Shown piece after piece: positions 59,899 through 64,000 of a stretch of DNA of 64,000 bases. Numbering within the stretch: the first letter of the stretch is position 1; each line of letters begins with the position of its first letter. A model generated the notes under the pieces. That model was given only the letters and a program-made list of their open reading frames with translations. It had not been told where the DNA came from and did no database searches. The stretch lies in the NCBI GenBank assembly GCA_963807735.1, contig CAWEDI010000036.1, forward strand, positions 124,001 through 188,000. The letters are read 5' to 3'. A program made the position numbers and the translations under genes. Source of the DNA: Roseiarcus sp963807735. GTDB lineage: Bacteria; Pseudomonadota; Alphaproteobacteria; Rhizobiales; Beijerinckiaceae.

Positions 59899-61056
59899 TT
59901 TCAGGGAGATCGCCCGATTGCGCAGCGTCGGATCGTTCGGCGCCAAAGCGTGCGCGTGCTGGGCGGACTCCCATGCCGCCTTGAAGTTCGAGGCGGCCTC
60001 CTCCAGTTCCGAGATGCGTAGGAACGTGCCGGCGTTTTGCGGCTCCAGCGCCGACAATCGGCGTACGGCTTCCAGTTCTTCCTTGCCGCGCCCCATCACG
60101 CGCGCATGTTCGGCGAGCCGACGCCACACCCAGGCTTCATTGGGCATCGCTTCGGCGAGGCCCTGCGCCGCTTCGAGCGCCTCGTCCTTCTTGCCGATGC
60201 GAATGGCGGCGATGAACCGCAAATCCAGCGCCCGCACGTAGCCCCGGGTGTTCGGCGTCTGCGACTTCAACAGCGAATAGGCGAGGCTCGGGTTCGCTTC
60301 GTTGCGGAGCAGGTAATCGGCGTAGCGCAATTCGGCGAGCGGGCGGTTGGGCGCTGCGCCGAGCATGCGGTCGAAGGTTTGCATGTCGGCGGCGACCGGG
60401 CGGGGCGCGCGTTTGCGAATCAGCACCGCGCCGCCGAAGGCGGTGACGCTGTCGATCGTCTCGCAAGCATATTTCTGAAATCCCCAGGCGCCGGGCGGCG
60501 GCGCGCGATGGGCGGCGCAAGCGCGAACGAACGGCGACAGGTAGTCGAATATCGATTTGTCCGAGAGGCCTTGATGCTGTTTGGCGCCGGCCGCGCCCTG
60601 CCATTGCCCCTGGCCGTCCTCGAAATGGAACGACAAGTCTTCGAAGATGTAAATGCCGCCGGGAGCGAGGAACGGAAACAGCGTTTCGAACGACGTAATC
60701 ATGTGATGCGCGATATGCGAGCCATCATCGATGATGATCGTCGGCTTATATTTGTTGGCGACGCTGTGCAGGAACGGGATATTGTCCTGCGAGCCGATCT
60801 CGATGGCGACCCGGTCACGGGCGAGCTTGGCGCAGGCCGGATTGACGTCGATGCCAATGATGCGGGCGCGGTCGAAGTATTTCAACCAGGTTTCGATGGA
60901 GGAGCCATCTTCGACGCCGATCTCGATGAGGTCGATCGGCTCGGATTTGAACGGCTTGAAATAATCTTCGTAGTGCCGAAGGTAATCCCAGGCGTGGGAG
61001 CTGGCGGAGGATTTGTCTGTTCCTGCAAGAACTCCGATGACATCGAGTTCACCCAT
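59875..61056 (-). CDS. Class I SAM-dependent methyltransferase with TPR-like tail
   Basis: A 393-aa cytoplasmic protein. The N-terminal 230 residues are a Rossmann methyltransferase of the macrocin/MycE-like type: ELDVIGVLAGTDKSSASSHA, DLIEIGVEDGSSIETWLKYF, RIIGIDVNPACAKLARDRV and IIIDDGSHIAHHMITSFETL with metal-type Asp and His. The rest (about 235-390) is a helical TPR-like tail (YADYLLRNEANPSLAYSLLK, LAEHARVMGRGKEELEAVRR, ALEPQNAGTFLRISELEEA). It may methylate a sugar or glycan. Start ATG at 61056 follows GGAGG. The methylated target is unknown. Confidence 0.75.
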   Translation of the reverse strand: MGELDVIGVLAGTDKSSASSHAWDYLRHYEDYFKPFKSEPIDLIEIGVEDGSSIETWLKYFDRARIIGIDVNPACAKLARDRVAIEIGSQDNIPFLHSVANKYKPTIIIDDGSHIAHHMITSFETLFPFLAPGGIYIFEDLSFHFEDGQGQWQGAAGAKQHQGLSDKSIFDYLSPFVRACAAHRAPPPGAWGFQKYACETIDSVTAFGGAVLIRKRAPRPVAADMQTFDRMLGAAPNRPLAELRYADYLLRNEANPSLAYSLLKSQTPNTRGYVRALDLRFIAAIRIGKKDEALEAAQGLAEAMPNEAWVWRRLAEHARVMGRGKEELEAVRRLSALEPQNAGTFLRISELEEAASNFKAAWESAQHAHALAPNDPTLRNRAISLKSKAGVAP

Positions 61057-61191
61057 CCGTCCGACCTCCGCGGCGCGGTCGGCGCGCGCCAATTCCGCTC
61101 AAGCAAGAATCGAAGCCCGCGAACCCCTCGCGCTGCGTCGACAATGCGAGCCAGATAACTAACGGCGCCGGAGAAGTCACGCCGCGGATTT

Positions 61192-61890
61192 TTAGCCGAG
61201 CTTGGTCTCCCTCGCCCAGCGGATCGCGGTGGCGACCGGCAAATCCGCCGCTACGGCGGCCTTGCGGCGCGACATGCCCGAGGCGATTGCCGCGAGCAGC
61301 CGCTTGCGCCGCGCCACACGGTCGGGGGCGAGGCGGGGGCTGCGCGCCAGCCGCGCCATTGCGCCTTCGTCAAGCGCGAAAGTCGCCGCCGCCTCCGCCG
61401 CGCTCATGCCTGCCTGCATCGCCGCCACCGCCTTCGCCTCCTCCTCCCGGCGGGCGCGACGGCGCGCATGCGCCGTCGGGAAGCCGCGCGCCCAGCGAAT
61501 CGCGGTCGACACGCCGACGCCGATCTCCGCCGCCGCCTCCCGCCGCGACAGGCCGGCGTCGAGCGCGGCGAATAGCTTGGCTCGCAACGCCTCGCGCGAC
61601 GGCGCGATCCCGGCGCGCTCCCCGATGCGCGCGGCGGTGCGCGGATGAACGCCGAATTTCGCCGCCGCCTCGTCGGCCGAGCCGCCGGCCTGCAAGGTCT
61701 GCTCAATCGCGGCGCGGGTTTCCTCGCCGAGGCGCCGCGAGCGGCGGCTCACCAGCCCGTAGCGCTTGGTCCAGCGAATCGCGGTGGCGGCGCTGACGCC
61801 GAGCCGCGCCGCGACCTCCCGGCAGGAGAGGCCGTCGGCGATCCCCTGTGCGAGCCGGGCAAGGTCTTCATCGGCGAGTTTGCGGTTCAT
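61192..61890 (-). CDS. Protein of five tandem helix-turn-helix repeats (IS630-transposase-like HTH), unknown function
   Basis: A 232-aa, very basic and Ala-rich protein made almost only of HTH motifs. Five repeats start near residues 19, 68, 111, 159 and 203. Each has Gly-x-Ser followed by an EAAAxFGV-like core. Repeats 1, 3 and 5 end in the TAIRW motif (positions 36-40, 129-133, 221-225), typical of the HTH of IS630-type transposases. Repeats 2 and 4 have lost it (RTAARIG, GAMARLA). No DDE catalytic domain follows. It may be a DNA-binding domesticated array. Divergent from thrC by 88 bp; the ATG at 61890 has no clear ribosome binding site. Confidence 0.65.
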   Translation of the reverse strand: MNRKLADEDLARLAQGIADGLSCREVAARLGVSAATAIRWTKRYGLVSRRSRRLGEETRAAIEQTLQAGGSADEAAAKFGVHPRTAARIGERAGIAPSREALRAKLFAALDAGLSRREAAAEIGVGVSTAIRWARGFPTAHARRRARREEEAKAVAAMQAGMSAAEAAATFALDEGAMARLARSPRLAPDRVARRKRLLAAIASGMSRRKAAVAADLPVATAIRWARETKLG

Positions 61891-61978
61891 TTCGGCGGCG
61901 TTGGCGGGAAGGTTGGGAGACCGGTTATATAGGCGCTTCACCCGTCCGGCGCCCGCCCGCAACAACCGCAAGACTCCC

Positions 61979-63109
61979 ATGTCCACAGCCGCTTATTTCG
62001 ATCCGCGCACCGGCGTCCGCTATCCCCTCAACGTCCCGCGCTGGCGCTCTGATGACGGCGCGCCGCTGCTGGTGACCCCGTCCGCTGGGCTCGGCCGCGA
62101 CGAGATCCAGCGCGGAACGCGCTCGCTGTGGCGCTATCGCGCCGCGCTTGCCGGCGAGATCGGGCGCCCGATCAGCCTCGGCGAAGGCTGCACGCCGCTT
62201 GTCGAAGGACATTGGGGCGAGCTGCGGCCGATGTTCAAATGCGAGTGGTTCAGCCCAAGCGGCTCCTTCAAGGACCGCGGCGCCTCGGTGATGTTGTCGT
62301 ACCTGCGCCAGCTCGGCGTCGATGCGATGCTGGAGGACAGTTCCGGCAACGGCGGCGCCGCGATCGCCGCCTACGGCGCCGCCGGCGGCTTGCGCGTCAA
62401 AGTCCTCGCGCCGGCCTCAACCTCGCCCGCCAAGATCGCGCAAGTCCGCGCTTACGGCGCCGAGGTCGAACTGGTCGAGGGGCCGCGCGAGGCGAGCCAG
62501 GCCGAGGCGATCCGGCAATCCGCGGAGATATTTTACGCCAGCCACAACTGGCAGCCGTTCTTCCTCGAAGGGACCAAGACCCTGGCTTACGAGCTTTGGG
62601 AGGATTTCAACTTTCGGGCGCCGGACAACATTATTGTTCCCGTCGGCGCCGGGAGTCTGTTGCTGGGTCTCCATTTCGGCTTCGGCGAACTCCTGCGCGC
62701 CGGCCAGATCGCCCGCGCGCCGCGCCTGTTCGCGGCGCAGCCGCTGAACTGTTCGCCCGTCGTGGCGCGCTTCGAGGCGGCCGTCGTCCCCGAATTCCTG
62801 CCAACAATCGCCGAGGGAACCGCGATCCGGGCGCCGCTGCGGTTGGAGCCGATGATCACCGCGCTGCGCGAGACCGGCGGGGCGGCGGTCGCCGCGCCGG
62901 AGGACGAAATTGTCGCCGCGCTGCGGCGGCTGTGCGCCGCAGGGCTGTTCGTCGAGCCGACCTCGGCGACCGCCGCCGCCGCGCTCGATCGGCTGCTCGC
63001 GGCGGGGTCTATCGCGGCGCGCGAAACGACGGTCGTCGTGCTGAGCGGATCGGGGCTGAAGGCCGCGGCGCGAGTGGCTGAGCTTTGCGCGGGCGGGAGT
63101 CCTGCGTAG
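61979..63109 (+). CDS. thrC: Threonine synthase (PLP-dependent)
   Basis: Converts O-phospho-homoserine to threonine. The 376-aa PLP fold-type II enzyme has an N-terminal FDPRTGVRYPLNVPRW, the substrate-loop SLGEGCTPLVEGHWGELRP, the PLP lysine in SPSGSFKDRGASVM (Lys98), EDSSGNGGAAIAAYGAAGGL, and VPVGAGSLLLGLHFGFGELL for the phosphate of PLP. It resembles the short, plant-like class of threonine synthase rather than the long E. coli type. The frame extends upstream, but the ATG at 61979 gives the natural start. Related pyridoxal enzymes (e.g. diaminopropionate or cysteine synthase) are less likely. Confidence 0.8.
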   Translation: MSTAAYFDPRTGVRYPLNVPRWRSDDGAPLLVTPSAGLGRDEIQRGTRSLWRYRAALAGEIGRPISLGEGCTPLVEGHWGELRPMFKCEWFSPSGSFKDRGASVMLSYLRQLGVDAMLEDSSGNGGAAIAAYGAAGGLRVKVLAPASTSPAKIAQVRAYGAEVELVEGPREASQAEAIRQSAEIFYASHNWQPFFLEGTKTLAYELWEDFNFRAPDNIIVPVGAGSLLLGLHFGFGELLRAGQIARAPRLFAAQPLNCSPVVARFEAAVVPEFLPTIAEGTAIRAPLRLEPMITALRETGGAAVAAPEDEIVAALRRLCAAGLFVEPTSATAAAALDRLLAAGSIAARETTVVVLSGSGLKAAARVAELCAGGSPA

Positions 63110-63112
63110 GCG

Positions 63113-63140
63113 GCGCGCCCCCTATCCGGCCTTCGGCCAC
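63113..63140. repeat. Dispersed repeat, GTGGCCGAAGGCCGGATAGGG family (copy 2)
   Basis: Read on the minus strand it is GTGGCCGAAGGCCGGATAGG then GGGCGCGC, matching 50808-50834 with minor differences. Confidence 0.6.
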
Positions 63141-63165
63141 CTTCTCCCCGCAAGCGGGGAGAAGG
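63140..63165. terminator. Perfect 12-bp palindrome after thrC
   Basis: CCTTCTCCCCGC-AA-GCGGGGAGAAGG, 31 bp past the thrC stop. It is very stable but lacks a T-run; such elements are also dispersed repeats in Hyphomicrobiales. It may end thrC transcription. Confidence 0.55.
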
Positions 63166-63186
63166 CCCTATTCTGCAAGCTTAGAT

Positions 63187-63346
63187 CGAGTCCCGATCAA
63201 GTTGAACCGCTGTCATGGCGAGCGAAGCGAAGCCATCCACGTTTCCGCCGAACCAGGCCTAGCCGATTAGCCTGCGATCTCGGCGCGCTGGATTGCTTCG
63301 CTTCGCTCGCAATGACGAAGCCGATTCAATTCGTTCGGTAAGCGCT
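63187..63346. repeat. Dispersed palindromic repeat, 160-bp copy (inverted relative to 18505-18664)
   Basis: The reverse complement matches 18505-18664 over 160 bases with two differences seen by eye. Arms are GTCATGGCGAGCGAAGCGAA and TGCTTCGCTTCGCTCGCAAT. Confidence 0.9.
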
Positions 63347-63451
63347 CCTAGATCGACGGTTGGCCGTCCCCCTCGCCTCGCTCTTGCGGGGAGAGGATTG
63401 GGGTGAGGGGCGTTTAAGCTTCAACAATGTCAGCAGAATTTGCCTCGCCCC

Positions 63452-64000
63452 CTACTGCGTCAGCCAGGGCGTCTGTTGCAGCGCGCTCGCCTCCGCGGCG
63501 CAGTCGCGCTGCGGCGGATCGCCGGCGGCGCGCGCGGCGTCGAGTTCGGTCTTGGCTTTGGCGAGATCGTCGCGGAATTCGGCGTTGGCGTGCAGGTCGA
63601 CGACCGTCGCCGCGCCGATGAGCCGGCCCTCCATCACGTCGCTCGCCCAATGGACGTTGCAGACGATGCGGCTCTCGCCGAACGCGCGCGCCCGCGCCAG
63701 AATCGCGTTGGCGCGGTCGGGGGCGATCTCGGCGAGAACCTCGCCCCAGGCCCAGCCGGCCGAGGTGTGGCCCGAGGGGTAGGACCCGTTTTTGCGCAGG
63801 GCGTCGTCGTCTTCGGGGCGGCAGGTCGGGTGGTTGTCGACCATGAACGGGCGCGCATGGCGATAGAGATCTTTGGCCTTGCCCGTCGCCGCGCCGGCGT
63901 CGGACAAAGTCCTTTGCAACAGGCGATAGAGCGTTGGCGTGGTGTCCGGCTTGATCGCCACGCCGATCGCGCAGGAGAATGTCGAGGCGGCGAACGGAAA
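63452..64000 (-). CDS. Class A acid phosphatase (PAP2), 5' end outside window
   Basis: Periplasmic nonspecific acid phosphatase of the PhoN type. The visible C-terminal 182 residues have the signature GSYPSGHTSAGWAWGEVLAE (catalytic His in GHT) and ESRIVCNVHWASDVMEGRLI (second His, Asp). RHARPFMVDNHPTCRPEDDD (KxxxxxxRP-like region) is upstream. A GTG at 63961 could be taken as start, but the sequence continues as coding (FPFAASTFSCAIGVAIKPDT) to the edge and the normal length is about 240-280 aa, so the gene is cut by the window. Confidence 0.9.
   Translation of the reverse strand, partial: FPFAASTFSCAIGVAIKPDTTPTLYRLLQRTLSDAGAATGKAKDLYRHARPFMVDNHPTCRPEDDDALRKNGSYPSGHTSAGWAWGEVLAEIAPDRANAILARARAFGESRIVCNVHWASDVMEGRLIGAATVVDLHANAEFRDDLAKAKTELDAARAAGDPPQRDCAAEASALQQTPWLTQ

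Larger units (their letters stand above)
63110..63451. other. 342-bp gap filled with repeats
   Basis: Between thrC and the acid phosphatase. It holds three repeats: the GTGGCCGAAGGCCGG element (63113-63140), a perfect palindrome CCTTCTCCCCGC-AA-GCGGGGAGAAGG (63140-63165) and the 160-bp inverted repeat copy (63187-63346). Further on, CTTGCGGGGAGAGGATTGGG (about 63383) is a relative of the second. No gene seen. Confidence 0.75.

Noticed and set aside
1..64000. CRISPR array, tRNA, rRNA, prophage or complete IS element
   Set aside because: No regularly spaced direct repeats, no cloverleaf with a T-loop GTTCRA motif in the short gaps, no integrase, phage structural genes or DDE transposase were found by reading. 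The five-HTH gene has no catalytic domain.

Overview
The window is about 64 kb of high-GC chromosomal DNA from an alphaproteobacterium, most likely of the order Hyphomicrobiales (Rhizobiales). The evidence is a DivK-PleD operon, a GAAC-N7-GAAC LexA box before imuAB, LpxI in the lipid A cluster, a DUF1489/DUF3572/DUF2218 gene set, a ComEC that lacks the beta-lactamase-like C-terminal domain, a phasin gene, and a ClpS-ClpA pair. The genus cannot be fixed from sequence alone; a Beijerinckiaceae/Methylocystaceae-like relative is a guess. Coding density is high, intergenic gaps are short, and no tRNA, rRNA, CRISPR array, prophage or intact insertion sequence was seen.

Layout: (1) 1-3.9 kb is the tail of the complex I operon (nuoN) followed by birA, RNase J and methylmalonyl-CoA epimerase. 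(2) 4-13 kb holds a small monooxygenase, a PAS-GGDEF-EAL regulator, two GT4-type glycosyltransferases, dapA-smpB and a soluble-type lytic transglycosylase. (3) 13-22 kb holds SOS mutagenesis genes imuA-imuB, an FMN reductase, an RraA-like protein, a cyclase/hydrolase pair that looks like a split fusion, the divK-pleD cell-cycle operon and dinB. (4) 22-30 kb holds a hydroxypyruvate-isomerase-like gene, comEC, two single-receiver proteins, an SMP-30 lactonase, a tandem USP and metG. (5) 30-33.5 kb is the overlapping fabZ-lpxA-lpxI-lpxB operon. (6) 33.5-36.7 kb holds a secreted beta-helix protein, a BrkB-like membrane protein, CsbD and Dps. (7) 36.7-43.3 kb is a sugar-uptake locus with the gene order of ytfQRT-yjfF, divergent from a LacI regulator and an HxlB-like sugar-phosphate isomerase.

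(8) 43.4-48.9 kb holds DoxX, a CorC/HlyC protein, gltX, a hicB-hicA pair whose toxin gene is frameshifted, and xthA, which appears to start at CTG. (9) 49-54.3 kb holds rlmN, small exported or membrane proteins, and a VWA-DnaJ pair. (10) 54.3-59.9 kb holds a D,D-carboxypeptidase with a SPOR domain, a phasin with a well-defined promoter and inverted repeat, and clpS-clpA. (11) 59.9-64 kb holds a methyltransferase-TPR fusion, an unusual protein made of five helix-turn-helix repeats, threonine synthase and a class A acid phosphatase that runs off the end.

Most of the window is housekeeping. The accessory signals are dispersed palindromic repeats of three families (including two almost identical 160-bp copies in opposite orientation, 44.5 kb apart), gene-order gaps in normally conserved clusters, frameshifted small genes, and the five-HTH protein next to thrC.
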